Source: Pseudoalteromonas sp. S2755 (GTDB taxonomy: Bacteria > Pseudomonadota > Gammaproteobacteria > Enterobacterales > Alteromonadaceae). From it: a DNA stretch of 64,000 bases. Both the position numbers and the translations under genes were made by a program. Under the pieces are notes generated by a model, which was not told where the DNA came from, ran no database searches, and was given only the letters and a program-made list of their open reading frames with translations. How positions within the stretch are numbered: position 1 is the first letter of the stretch; every line of letters begins with the position of its first letter. The stretch lies in the NCBI RefSeq assembly GCF_005886535.1, contig NZ_PNDS01000046.1:1-64000 (forward strand), written 5' to 3'. Of this stretch, positions 7,724 to 17,930 are shown one piece after another.

Positions 7724-10522
7724 ATGATGAAAATTACAAAACTCACTTTGGCGTTATCTGCGCTTACAGCGATAAATTCTGCCAACGCACACCAAGAATC
7801 ACAGCGACTCTTTAAGCCGCTCGATGCATCGGTTCAAGTGGAAACGAACATTTCCCATGGTCATGAGCACCAAGCTTTGAATGATAGAGCACCCGTTGCA
7901 CACACTCCAACACGAAGTATGCCGCTGTTATCTGCTAAACACACGCCATTATTGCAAGCTATGGCAGTAACCCAAAGTAAAGCGATTGCTGCATGTGATT
8001 TAAATAGTTTAGCGAGTGCGAGCAGTAGCCAAATTGTTACTGAAATAAAGCAACAGGGTACGAGCTGCATCAATGCTTTGTTCTCCGCTGACAGCAGCAT
8101 CCAAACACAAGTGTTCACGTCAGATAAAATGTATGCTGCGGCGCAAAATGCCAAGTCGCTTTCGCAAAGCTATACAGGCAACGGCAGTGCCGATCTCGAA
8201 GCGCTTTATTTGTTTATTCGCGCTGGCTTTTATGTTGAGTTTTACAATGATCAGGTAACTTTCGCCACTTGGGTTAAGCCTGCGGTGAAAGATGCGTTGG
8301 ATGCTTTTGTTAGCAATAGCCATTTCTACGACGACAATGATGCCCATGGTAAAGTACTTGGTGAGGTTATTACTACAATGGACTCATCGGAACTACAAGG
8401 GCACTATCTGCCTGTCGTAAAAGCATGGTTATCTAAATGGAATGAAAGCTACGCTCAAAAGTGGAATATGCGCAGTGCGGTAAACGGCATTTTCACTATC
8501 TTATATCGTGGTCAGTGGAATGATAACTTTGTCGCTTTGGTTAAAAACGATCAACAATTGGTGAGTTTACTAGGGAGCTTTACCGCACAAACTTGGATGA
8601 TAAATTCAGACTCTGAATATCTAATCATCAATGCAGCAAGCGAATTGGCTCGACTTAAACTATACAATGGTGCAGCTATTCAAGAGTCAGTCGACACGCA
8701 ATTAACCGCTTTATTCTCGCGTTACAACAGTTATGGTTTTGGCGATGGTGTCTGGTTAGCTGCGGCCGATGTCGCGACCTATTATGCTGATTGTGGTCAG
8801 TTTGGTATTTGTAATTTTGATAAAGAACTTGAGACAAAAGTGCTTTCTCAACAACATAGCTGTAGCGATACAATAAAGATTAGAGCACAAGCGCTTACTA
8901 CTCAGCAATTGACTTCAGCGTGTCAAACCATGGAAGCGGAAGAAGTGCGATTCCACACCATGCTGGAAACAGGCCGCTTACCGGTTGCCGATGACAACAA
9001 TGACTTTCTGCAAGTGAATATCTTTAATAGCAGTGCGGACTATAAAAAATATGCCAAAGCCATTTTTAAGATCAGCACCGACAACGGTGGCATGTATTTA
9101 GAAGGTAACCCTAGTGATGTGAATAATGTTGCTAATTTCATTGCATACGAGGCCAGTTATGCAAAGCCGGATCATTACATCTGGAATTTAGAGCATGAAT
9201 ACGTACATTATCTTGATGGGCGTTTTGATCTTTATGGTGACTTTAATGCTCCGACTAAGCCTATCGTCTGGTGGAGTGAAGGAGTGGCTGAGTACATTGC
9301 AAACCTCAATGATAATCAAGCCGCAATAGACACAATCAAAGATGGCTCAGTATATACGCTGGCCGAAATCTTCAGCACGACGTATGACGGCTTTGATCAA
9401 GATAGAATTTATCGTTGGGGTTATTTAGGGGTGAGATTCTTGTATGAAAAACACTTTGATGAAGTGCTCGCAATGCGACAGGAAACGCGACAAGCAAATT
9501 GGAATGCGTACCAAGCTCGTATGGACCGACTCGCATCACAGTATCAATCAGAGTTTGTTCAATGGTGCAACGAGCTTGCCGCTGGTGGTCAGAATAACGC
9601 ACCAACTTCAGTGATTAATGGCCCATACTCTGGTGACGTTAATCAAGCGATACTATTTTCAAGCCAAGGTAGTATCGATCCTGATGGTGACGCGCTCACC
9701 TATTTGTGGCGTTTTGGTGATGGCAGCCAAAGTAATGAAGCCAACCCTACGCACAGCTATGTGCAAGCTGGCGAGTATCAAATTAGCTTAACAGTGAGTG
9801 ACCCTAGCGGTTTGGATCACACTAGTAATACAGTGACTACCGTAAGCGCAACGACTTCAAACAAACTACAGCCTGGCATACCTGTCATGGTTGCGGGTGA
9901 GCAAGATGAACAAGTTGCATTTTCAATTGATGTTGCTGCTGGCACTGATAAATTAGTTATCAGCACGTCTGGAGGTACAGGTGATGCCGATCTTTACGTA
10001 AAGTTAGGCTCGTCGCCAACGTTCAGCGAGTATGACTGCAGACCATACCAATCCGGCAACGAAGAGGTATGTGAAATCACCACACCTGCCGCTGGCACCT
10101 ATTACGTTATGTTGCATGGCTATAATCGCTTTGAAAATGTGCAGTTGTTAGGAGAAACCGTAACAAATTCAACAATAGAGGACGTATGTCAGTCGCAGGG
10201 TAGTGTCTCTAATGGTAGATTGGCAGCGGATGAAACAATTTGTCTTGGAAGCCAAGAGCCGATGTGGTTTAGCCTTGAGAATGTAAGTGGCCAGCAATCG
10301 GTAGTGATCAAGACCGCGCATGGTAGTGGTGATTTAGGGCTTGAATACAGTAATGCAGGATGGCCAAATGGCACTAATGTGGATGCAAGTTCGTTCAATC
10401 AAGGTAACCAAGAGTGTATTGAGATAAGTGCGCAATCTGAATATTGGGGGTACTTGAAAGTGTCAGGCGCACCAACGGGGGCTGCGCTGAAAGTGTCTTA
10501 TAATAAAGATGGCTGTCAGTAA
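7724..10522 (+). CDS. Secreted collagenase, peptidase family M9, with PKD and PPC domains
   Basis: This is a 932-residue zinc metalloprotease expected to degrade collagen outside the cell. A signal peptide spans residues 1-22, cleaved after ANA. The M9 N-terminal helical domain runs from about 85 to 400. The catalytic domain holds HEYVH at 491-495 (zinc ligands His491 and His495, base Glu494's neighbour Glu492) and the third ligand Glu519 in WWSEGVAEY. A PKD domain follows at about 626-708 (DPDGDALTYLWRFGDGS). Next is a PPC domain at about 716-808 (GDADLYVKLG). A diverged Cys-containing C-terminal domain of about 110 residues may be a second PPC. The domain set resembles Vibrio-type collagenases. 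AGGAAAGG precedes the ATG. It is flanked by terminators and stands alone. Confidence 0.93.
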   Translation: MMKITKLTLALSALTAINSANAHQESQRLFKPLDASVQVETNISHGHEHQALNDRAPVAHTPTRSMPLLSAKHTPLLQAMAVTQSKAIAACDLNSLASASSSQIVTEIKQQGTSCINALFSADSSIQTQVFTSDKMYAAAQNAKSLSQSYTGNGSADLEALYLFIRAGFYVEFYNDQVTFATWVKPAVKDALDAFVSNSHFYDDNDAHGKVLGEVITTMDSSELQGHYLPVVKAWLSKWNESYAQKWNMRSAVNGIFTILYRGQWNDNFVALVKNDQQLVSLLGSFTAQTWMINSDSEYLIINAASELARLKLYNGAAIQESVDTQLTALFSRYNSYGFGDGVWLAAADVATYYADCGQFGICNFDKELETKVLSQQHSCSDTIKIRAQALTTQQLTSACQTMEAEEVRFHTMLETGRLPVADDNNDFLQVNIFNSSADYKKYAKAIFKISTDNGGMYLEGNPSDVNNVANFIAYEASYAKPDHYIWNLEHEYVHYLDGRFDLYGDFNAPTKPIVWWSEGVAEYIANLNDNQAAIDTIKDGSVYTLAEIFSTTYDGFDQDRIYRWGYLGVRFLYEKHFDEVLAMRQETRQANWNAYQARMDRLASQYQSEFVQWCNELAAGGQNNAPTSVINGPYSGDVNQAILFSSQGSIDPDGDALTYLWRFGDGSQSNEANPTHSYVQAGEYQISLTVSDPSGLDHTSNTVTTVSATTSNKLQPGIPVMVAGEQDEQVAFSIDVAAGTDKLVISTSGGTGDADLYVKLGSSPTFSEYDCRPYQSGNEEVCEITTPAAGTYYVMLHGYNRFENVQLLGETVTNSTIEDVCQSQGSVSNGRLAADETICLGSQEPMWFSLENVSGQQSVVIKTAHGSGDLGLEYSNAGWPNGTNVDASSFNQGNQECIEISAQSEYWGYLKVSGAPTGAALKVSYNKDGCQ

Positions 10523-10624
10523 TTGCCTAATACTAAGGCAGACATAATGAAAGTAGTTAAACGGGTAATACAGATCATAGTTATTACTTGTTAATAATTT
10601 GTATTTGTTATATTTTTGTAAAAC

Positions 10625-10648
10625 AAGGGGCCTTAGGTCCCTTTTCTC
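10625..10648 (+). terminator. Intrinsic terminator after the collagenase gene
   Basis: AAGGGGCC (10625-10632), TTA loop and GGTCCCTT (10636-10643) pair with one wobble, followed by a short T-rich tail. It lies about 100 bases after the stop codon. Confidence 0.75.
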
Positions 10649-10747
10649 ATTTAAAAACATGGAAAAGGAATTAACTGATGTGCCGAGAAGGAGCTAGGCT
10701 GTATTTTTAGACTGTATTAAAAGTTTAGGTTAGACACGAGGCACTCA

Positions 10748-11500
10748 GTGTTAAAAAAGTACTTTATAGTCATTTCCACTTGGTTAATGGTGGTATTTTC
10801 AGTGGCAGCTGCTGAAACCAAAATTCTCTACGTATATCATCATAAGCCGCCCTATATTATTGATCTAGAGGCGCAAAAGGGCCTTTATTTTGATTTAGCA
10901 AAGCTCATTAATGACGTGCAAAAAGAGTTGCAGGTAGAAGTACGTTTTGTGCCACGTAAACGCTTAGATAAGCAGCTCGAACAGCAAACGCTCAAAGGTT
11001 TTATTTTAGGCGTAAACCCAGCTTGGTTTGATGACCGGAAGAAACAAAAGTATTTGTGGAGCAGCCCGTTAATGTTTGATACGGACGAATTCGTCTCGCA
11101 TGTTGAGCAGCCGTTTGAATATTATCACCCGAGCTCATTGTACGGTAACCAAGTTGGCGCTATTGCAGGGTACTACTATCGCCACTTGGATCACGGGGTG
11201 GAGCAAGCCAATATCCAGCGAGTGAACGTAAATTCCGAAGAAGCACTATTGGAGATGATCCTTAAAAAGCGGGTGAGTATTGCGATCGTCAGTCGGTCTA
11301 CGACAGAATATCTTATTGCTAAAAATGGTTGGAAGCGAGTGTTTCACTTTTCTCAAAATCCCCATGAAACCTATTTTAGAGCAATATTGGCGCCTAAAAA
11401 TTCGGCATCGGATTTTGAGGCGCTACAACAGGTATTAGATTCTAAGTCTTTCAAAAAGCAACTGGTGAAATTACTTAAAAGCTACCATCTCGCTTATTGA
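10748..11500 (+). CDS. Periplasmic solute-binding protein-like (family 3)
   Basis: The 250-residue protein has an N-terminal signal peptide (hydrophobic stretch about 5-21, cleavage after VAAA) and then the pattern of ABC-type family 3 amino-acid-binding proteins: KILYVYHHKPPYIID near the start, then GLYFDLAKLINDV. No transporter genes lie nearby, so it could be an orphan binding protein or sensor. The start is GTG at 10748, with GAGG seven bases upstream. The ligand is unknown. The family call rests on overall pattern, not on a diagnostic residue. Confidence 0.7.
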   Translation: MLKKYFIVISTWLMVVFSVAAAETKILYVYHHKPPYIIDLEAQKGLYFDLAKLINDVQKELQVEVRFVPRKRLDKQLEQQTLKGFILGVNPAWFDDRKKQKYLWSSPLMFDTDEFVSHVEQPFEYYHPSSLYGNQVGAIAGYYYRHLDHGVEQANIQRVNVNSEEALLEMILKKRVSIAIVSRSTTEYLIAKNGWKRVFHFSQNPHETYFRAILAPKNSASDFEALQQVLDSKSFKKQLVKLLKSYHLAY

Positions 11501-11569
11501 AGTAAGGGAGAAAGAAGCGGTAGCTATTCTGACTTTAGGTTTAGATACATCGCTGCGGTGCTCTAATTA

Positions 11570-12010
11570 TTACCAGCTACCCGTGTTTTCCATTGATTGC
11601 CAAGGTTCGGCAGGAGGCAACGCATCACCTTGTTGGAGTAACTCGATAGAAATGCCATCTGGAGATTTAACGAATGCCATGTGGCCGCAGCGCGGTGGTC
11701 GGTTGATCACCACACCGGCATCTTGCAGCTTTTGGCAAAGTGCATAAATGCTTTCTACGGCAAAAGCCAAGTGGCCAAAATTACGACCAGCAGTGTATTC
11801 TTCCGGATCCCAGTTATAGGTAAGTTCGATAGTAGGAGAAAAGCTTTGCTGCGCCTGCTCAACTTGATCAGGGGCGGCGAGATAAATTAAACTAAAACGG
11901 CCTTGTTCACTGTCATAACGCTTCACTTCAACGAGACCTAAGAGGTCGCAATAAAACTTCATTGATTCATCAAGATCACGTACTCGTACCATTGTATGTA
12001 AGTATTTCAT
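11570..12010 (-). CDS. gloA: Lactoylglutathione lyase (glyoxalase I)
   Basis: Glyoxalase I converts the methylglyoxal-glutathione hemithioacetal to S-lactoylglutathione. The 146-residue protein belongs to the VOC superfamily. The four metal ligands of the E. coli enzyme are recognisable: His5 in LHTMVRV, Glu62 in IELTYNW, His80 in FGHLAF, and Glu123 in SIELL. The region around 68-78 and the C-terminal extension EPWQSMENTGSW differ from E. coli, which points to a diverged GloA subgroup. It is transcribed opposite to its neighbours as a single gene. Confidence 0.88.
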   Translation of the reverse strand: MKYLHTMVRVRDLDESMKFYCDLLGLVEVKRYDSEQGRFSLIYLAAPDQVEQAQQSFSPTIELTYNWDPEEYTAGRNFGHLAFAVESIYALCQKLQDAGVVINRPPRCGHMAFVKSPDGISIELLQQGDALPPAEPWQSMENTGSW

Positions 12011-12285
12011 TATGTATTCCGTTTAGACTCCAGTCAGCAAATTTTAAAATGTTATACATCAGATTGAAAGGCCCACAGACTTTGACACCTAAAAGTGGCA
12101 ATCAAAGTGCTTTGTGAGTCGAAAAGAAGAGCAAGAACCTGTCCCTATATAGCTTCAAACAATACTGAATATTAGATTAATATTTTGTTATTTATCATGT
12201 TTTTATAAATTTTCATGATATTTTTCGTTGCCCTTTGCTTTAAGCAGATGATTGATTTAGGATCAGGCTTTATAGTCAAAAAAAC

Positions 12286-13347
12286 ATGGACATTATGATC
12301 ATCAGGCTGATCCTTATTGCACTGTTTTGTTTTGCTATGACGGCAAAAGCAGTAGAAGTTCAAAATTTATATGAAGCCTCGCTGAGTGTTAGCGACAAAT
12401 CTCGCGCAACACGAGCGCAAGCGAGTCAACAGGCATTATTAAAAGTGTTGCAAAAGCTCACAGGTAAAGCCGATGATTTTTCTCACCCTTCTATCCAAGC
12501 GAGCCTTAAGCGAATCTCAGATTACATGCTGAGGTATGAATATTATGATAGACAAGGTGTAACTAAAATAAAGGTGGAGTTTGAGCCTGGTAAGGTCGAA
12601 GATCTAGTCAGAGAAGCTGGTCTACCGCTTTGGGGTAACCGCCGTCCTATGGTCGCGATTTGGATGGTGATTGAAGATAATTTCCGCCGAGAGTTTGTTA
12701 CGCAAGAAAGCTACCCTCAACTCGAACGCCTGATTTATGACACCGCAGACGAATGGGGCGTGCCAGTGGTTGTTCCTTTGATGGATCTTGAAGATCGCAG
12801 CAATGTGAGTATCGCAGAGGTTTGGGGTAACTTTTCTAACGAAGTAGAGGAAGCGTCATTGCGTTATGAAGCGGAGCGCGTTATCACCGCACGTTTGTTT
12901 CAGCCCCCCCATACAAACTCCTGGCAGTTAGACTGGCGCTACACTGATGCTGAATATTTTGAGCCTGAGCAATATGTCGGTGACAAGCAGCAAGTTATTA
13001 TTGATATGGTGAACCAGCTATCTAGCACCTTAGCTCAGAAATATGTTATCGATCCTAATCTCACTTTAGAAGCGCATCGAACTGAAATTGTCGTTGAGCA
13101 ATTACAGTCATTTACGGATGTAGAAATGGCGAAGCGTCGTTTGCTATCTATGAGTACCGTGGTGGATGTTGATGTGATCTATCGTGCGAAAACAGCGGTG
13201 AAGTTTGCGATTGAACATACCTCAAGCGCATCAGATTTGCGTAAAACGATTGCATTGGAGCAAAGCTTTAAGGCTTACGAAGACCCTAGGGCCTATTATC
13301 AAATCGCAGACGACAACAACCTTAAATACAATTGGGTGGGCAAATAG
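12286..13347 (+). CDS. DUF2066 family protein, exported
   Basis: This 353-residue protein matches the DUF2066 proteins found next to hda in many gammaproteobacteria; their function is unknown. It has a signal peptide (IIRLILIALFCFAMTAKA, cleavage near residue 22), then a conserved N-terminal part (RATRAQASQQALLKVLQKLTG) and a central beta-rich part (PLWGNRRPMVAIWMVIED). ATG at 12295 is an alternative start three codons in; neither has a clear ribosome site. Its stop codon is one base before the hda start, so the two are translationally coupled. Confidence 0.85.
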   Translation: MDIMIIRLILIALFCFAMTAKAVEVQNLYEASLSVSDKSRATRAQASQQALLKVLQKLTGKADDFSHPSIQASLKRISDYMLRYEYYDRQGVTKIKVEFEPGKVEDLVREAGLPLWGNRRPMVAIWMVIEDNFRREFVTQESYPQLERLIYDTADEWGVPVVVPLMDLEDRSNVSIAEVWGNFSNEVEEASLRYEAERVITARLFQPPHTNSWQLDWRYTDAEYFEPEQYVGDKQQVIIDMVNQLSSTLAQKYVIDPNLTLEAHRTEIVVEQLQSFTDVEMAKRRLLSMSTVVDVDVIYRAKTAVKFAIEHTSSASDLRKTIALEQSFKAYEDPRAYYQIADDNNLKYNWVGK

Positions 13348-13348
13348 A

Positions 13349-14053
13349 ATGGAGTCGCCACGTCAAATGGCGTTGCCAGTGACGCTGCCTGATGACGAAA
13401 CCTTTGCCTCGTATTTTGGTGGCGAAGCGTCATTGGAAGTAAGTCACTTAAAAAATGGTCTTTCCCGTCGTTTAACTGGTTTTCAGTACACTTACCTTTG
13501 TGGACTGGCAGATTCTGGCAAGTCGCACTTGCTTTATGCCACGTGCATTGAAGCGCAGGAGCTTGGGCTTTCAACTATCTTATTGTCGATGCGAGAAGTG
13601 TTGGATTTTGGTCCGTTAGTGTTAGATGGGCTCGATGCATTGGATGTAGTTTGTATAGACGATGTGCATTTGGTTGCAGGAGATGAAGCGTGGGAAAAAG
13701 CCTTATTTAACTTTTTCAATCGTTTTAATGAAAAAGGAAAATGCCTAGTGGTCACAGCCGATCTGTTACCCAACATGCTGAATTTGTCACTGCCAGACTT
13801 AGAATCGCGCCTAACCTGGGGAACGACCTTTCAGATCCGCTCGATGAGTGATGATGATAAAGCCGAAGCCTTAGTAAAGAGAGCGCATATGCGTGGCCTT
13901 GAGCTCTCCGATGAATGTGCGCGATTTTTGCTCACGAGATTGAGTCGTGATATGCGCGCTTTACTTGATGTATTGGATAAACTCGATCACGCATCCATGG
14001 CTGCGCAAAGAAAGTTAACAATTCCTTTTATAAAAGCCACTTTAAAGCTGTAA
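13349..14053 (+). CDS. hda: DnaA regulatory inactivator Hda
   Basis: Hda binds the DNA-loaded beta clamp and triggers ATP hydrolysis by DnaA after initiation. With the ATG at 13349 the protein has 234 residues and begins MESPRQMALPVTLPDDETFASYF. This aligns with E. coli Hda, including the N-terminal clamp-binding motif (QMALPV here, QLSLPL in E. coli). A longer reading frame continues upstream but would overlap the DUF2066 gene. Walker A is the variant GLADSGKS, Walker B is VVCIDDVHL, and the C-terminal RKLTIPFIKATLKL matches the family. The start is one base after the preceding stop codon. Confidence 0.95.
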   Translation: MESPRQMALPVTLPDDETFASYFGGEASLEVSHLKNGLSRRLTGFQYTYLCGLADSGKSHLLYATCIEAQELGLSTILLSMREVLDFGPLVLDGLDALDVVCIDDVHLVAGDEAWEKALFNFFNRFNEKGKCLVVTADLLPNMLNLSLPDLESRLTWGTTFQIRSMSDDDKAEALVKRAHMRGLELSDECARFLLTRLSRDMRALLDVLDKLDHASMAAQRKLTIPFIKATLKL

Positions 14054-14133
14054 CAGGGCTAGAATATCGCCTTGCAATTCAGTTATCATAAGAGATTAAA
14101 TAACAGCAAATTACCTCAGCAAAGATCAGGTAG

Positions 14134-15117
<984 letters not shown>

Positions 15118-15130
15118 GAGCGACAAAAGT

Positions 15131-17518
15131 ATGAAATTCAGTGAAAAGTGGTTACGCGAGTGGGTCAATCCAGCAATTGATACTGATGCGCTATCTGAGC
15201 AATTATCAATGGCGGGTTTAGAAGTTGATGGTGTAGACCCAGTTGCCGGTGACTTCCAAGGTGTGGTTATCGGTGAAGTGGTTGAATGTGGCCAACACCC
15301 AGATGCTGACAAACTTAGAGTAACAAAAGTAAACGTAGGCGAAGACGAACTACTAGATATTGTCTGTGGAGCCGCTAACTGCCGTGCTGGTTTAAAAGTA
15401 GCGGTTGCTAAAGTGGGCGCAACGCTTCCTGGCGATTTCAAAATTAAGAAAGCTAAACTTCGTGGTCAGCCGTCTCACGGTATGCTGTGTGCGTTTGAAG
15501 AGCTTGGCATGGCGGAAAGCTCAGACGGTATTTTAGAACTCCCTATGGATGCGCCAATCGGTCAAGATATTCGTGAATACTTTGGCTTGAACGATGTAAC
15601 GATTGATGTCGATTTAACGGCTAACCGTAGCGACTGTTTAGGGATTAAAGGTCTTGCTCGTGAAGTTGGGGTACTAAACAGCATCGACGTAACGGAAGTT
15701 GCTATCACGCCTGTTGCGCCAACAATTGATGATAAAATCTCTATTGAACTGGTAAACAGCGAAGCATGTCCACGCTACTTAGGTCGTGTGATTAAGGGCG
15801 TTAATGTCAAAGCAGAGACACCGTTCTGGATGGTAGAGAAACTTCGCCGTTGTGGTGTTCGCTCGATTGATCCAGTTGTTGACGTAACGAACTACGTGTT
15901 GCTTGAGCTAGGTCACCCGATGCACGCGTTCGATTTAAGCCAAATCGAAGGTGGAATTAAAGTACGTAATGCCTTTGAGAATGAAGAGCTAGTATTGTTA
16001 GACGGCAACACGGCGAAGCTTAATCCATCAACACTAATGATTGCTGATGATAATAAAGCACTTGCGATGGCAGGTATTTTCGGTGGTGAACAGTCAGGTG
16101 TTAGTGACGAGACAAATGATATCTTGCTAGAAAGCGCGTTCTTTGCACCGCTTGCGATTGCAGGTCAGGCACGTAGCTACGGTTTGCATACCGATGCATC
16201 GCACCGTTACGAGCGTGGTGTAGACCCAGTACTTCAGCGTGATGCGATGGAAAGAGCGACAGGCTTGTTACTTGAAATCGTTGGCGGTGAAGCAGGCCCG
16301 ATTGTTGAAGCTGTGTCAGAAGCAGATTTACCAAAAGAGCGTCAAGTAACTTTACGCCGTGAGCGTTTAGACCGCGTGATCGGTTATCATATCGAAGATG
16401 CTAAAGTGTCAGACATCTTAACGCGTCTCGGCTTAGCTGTAACATTTTCAGGCGGCCAGTGGCAAGCAACAGTGCCAAGCTATCGCTTCGACATTAGTAT
16501 CGAAGAAGACTTAATTGAAGAAGTTGCTCGCGTATTTGGTTACAACAATATCCCAAATGTGGCGCCAACCGCTGCGTTAAAGATGACAGATCATCAAGAA
16601 GCACGTTTGCCTGTAGCGCGTTTTAGAGATGAGTTAGTAAGCCGTGGTTATCAAGAAGCCATCACATACAGTTTCGTTGATCCAAAAGCACAGCAGCAGC
16701 TACATCCTGAAGCTGATGCATTAATTCTTCCGCACCCAATTTCGATTGAAATGTCAGCAATGCGTGTAAGCTTGATGACAGGCTTGATCAATGCGGTTTC
16801 TTATAACCAAAACCGTCAACAGTCACGTATTCGCTTATTCGAAACGGGCCTTAAGTTCATCAAAGACGACAGCGCGGAAAACGGCGTGCGTCAAACTGCT
16901 GTGATCGGTGGTATCGCGTATGGTAATACGCACAATGAACACTGGTCTGTGCCTTCACGTAAAGTGGATTTCTTTGATGTGAAAGGCGATGTAGAAGCAT
17001 TACTTGCGCTTTGTAACGATAAAGCACGCTTTAGTTTTAAAGCAGAAGCGAGCGATGGTTTGCACCCAGGTCAATCAGCTGCAATTTATGCAGACGGTAA
17101 AAAGGTTGGTTTCATCGGTGCAGTTCACCCTCAGCTATTAAAGCCGTTAGAGCTTAAAGATACGCCATATGTATTTGAAATCGACATGGCTGCTTTAGAA
17201 AATCGCCTGCTTCCAGAAGCAGTTAGTATCTCGAAATTCCCATCAAATAGAAGAGATATTGCTATTTTAGTTGCAGATGACGTAAAAATAGGCGATATTT
17301 TAGAGTGCATTGAGAAAGTTGGCGGAAATCAATTAGTTGACCTAAACTTATTCGATGTGTACAAAGGGCAAGGGGTTGAACCTGATCATAAGAGTTTAGC
17401 CATTGCTCTAACATTACAAGCGGTTGATAGAACGCTCGAAGAGAAAGACATCAACGCGGTTGTAGAAAACGTGGTGGCCGAACTGGCCAAACAATTCAAT
17501 GCATCGTTGAGGGACTAG
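15131..17518 (+). CDS. pheT: Phenylalanyl-tRNA synthetase, beta subunit
   Basis: PheT binds the tRNA and edits mischarged tyrosine. The 795-residue length equals that of E. coli PheT. Visible parts in order are the N-terminal EMAP/OB tRNA-binding domain (about 40-150; [15 protein letters not shown]), the B3/B4 editing domain ([21 protein letters not shown]), the B5 domain, the synthetase-like core ([10 protein letters not shown]), and the C-terminal ferredoxin-like anticodon-binding domain ([13 protein letters not shown]). ihfA begins two bases after its stop codon, so pheS-pheT-ihfA is one operon as in E. coli. Confidence 0.98.
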   Translation: MKFSEKWLREWVNPAIDTDALSEQLSMAGLEVDGVDPVAGDFQGVVIGEVVECGQHPDADKLRVTKVNVGEDELLDIVCGAANCRAGLKVAVAKVGATLPGDFKIKKAKLRGQPSHGMLCAFEELGMAESSDGILELPMDAPIGQDIREYFGLNDVTIDVDLTANRSDCLGIKGLAREVGVLNSIDVTEVAITPVAPTIDDKISIELVNSEACPRYLGRVIKGVNVKAETPFWMVEKLRRCGVRSIDPVVDVTNYVLLELGHPMHAFDLSQIEGGIKVRNAFENEELVLLDGNTAKLNPSTLMIADDNKALAMAGIFGGEQSGVSDETNDILLESAFFAPLAIAGQARSYGLHTDASHRYERGVDPVLQRDAMERATGLLLEIVGGEAGPIVEAVSEADLPKERQVTLRRERLDRVIGYHIEDAKVSDILTRLGLAVTFSGGQWQATVPSYRFDISIEEDLIEEVARVFGYNNIPNVAPTAALKMTDHQEARLPVARFRDELVSRGYQEAITYSFVDPKAQQQLHPEADALILPHPISIEMSAMRVSLMTGLINAVSYNQNRQQSRIRLFETGLKFIKDDSAENGVRQTAVIGGIAYGNTHNEHWSVPSRKVDFFDVKGDVEALLALCNDKARFSFKAEASDGLHPGQSAAIYADGKKVGFIGAVHPQLLKPLELKDTPYVFEIDMAALENRLLPEAVSISKFPSNRRDIAILVADDVKIGDILECIEKVGGNQLVDLNLFDVYKGQGVEPDHKSLAIALTLQAVDRTLEEKDINAVVENVVAELAKQFNASLRD

Positions 17519-17520
17519 AT

Positions 17521-17820
17521 ATGGCGCTTACTAAAGCCGACATAGCTGAACACCTATTTGAAAAACTGGGGATCAATAAGAAAGATGCCAAAGACTTAGT
17601 TGAAGCGTTTTTTGAAGAAATCCGCTCAGCGCTAGAAAACGGCGAGCAAGTAAAGCTCTCTGGGTTTGGTAACTTTGACCTTCGCGACAAGAAGGAACGC
17701 CCAGGTAGGAACCCAAAAACTGGGGAAGATATTCCTATCTCTGCGCGACGCGTGGTAACTTTTAGGCCTGGCCAAAAGTTAAAAACCCGTGTTGAGGTCG
17801 GCACAAGCAAAAACTTGTAA
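17521..17820 (+). CDS. ihfA: Integration host factor, alpha subunit
   Basis: IhfA pairs with IhfB to bind and sharply bend DNA in recombination, replication and transcription. The 99-residue protein has the HU/IHF fold signature [22 protein letters not shown]. Pro65 at the tip of the beta arm is the residue that intercalates in the minor groove. Its start is two bases after the pheT stop, implying translational coupling. Confidence 0.98.
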   Translation: MALTKADIAEHLFEKLGINKKDAKDLVEAFFEEIRSALENGEQVKLSGFGNFDLRDKKERPGRNPKTGEDIPISARRVVTFRPGQKLKTRVEVGTSKNL

Positions 17821-17826
17821 TATAAG

Positions 17827-17859
17827 AAAGCCTTGGTGGTGATACCAAGGCTTTTTTTA
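17827..17859 (+). terminator. Intrinsic terminator after ihfA
   Basis: AAAGCCTTGGT (17827-17837) and ACCAAGGCTTT (17844-17854) form a perfect 11-pair stem with a six-base loop, followed by more T residues. It ends the pheST-ihfA operon. Confidence 0.96.
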
Positions 17860-17930
17860 TATTGAAATAGTTTTGTCATATATTCAAGCTACACTCTGCG
17901 CCTGTTTGCGTTCCGTGGAGTGAGGAGCTT

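Noticed and set aside
13205..13348. Longer hda reading frame
   Set aside because: It overlaps the DUF2066 gene; the protein from 13349 aligns with Hda from the first residues including the clamp motif.
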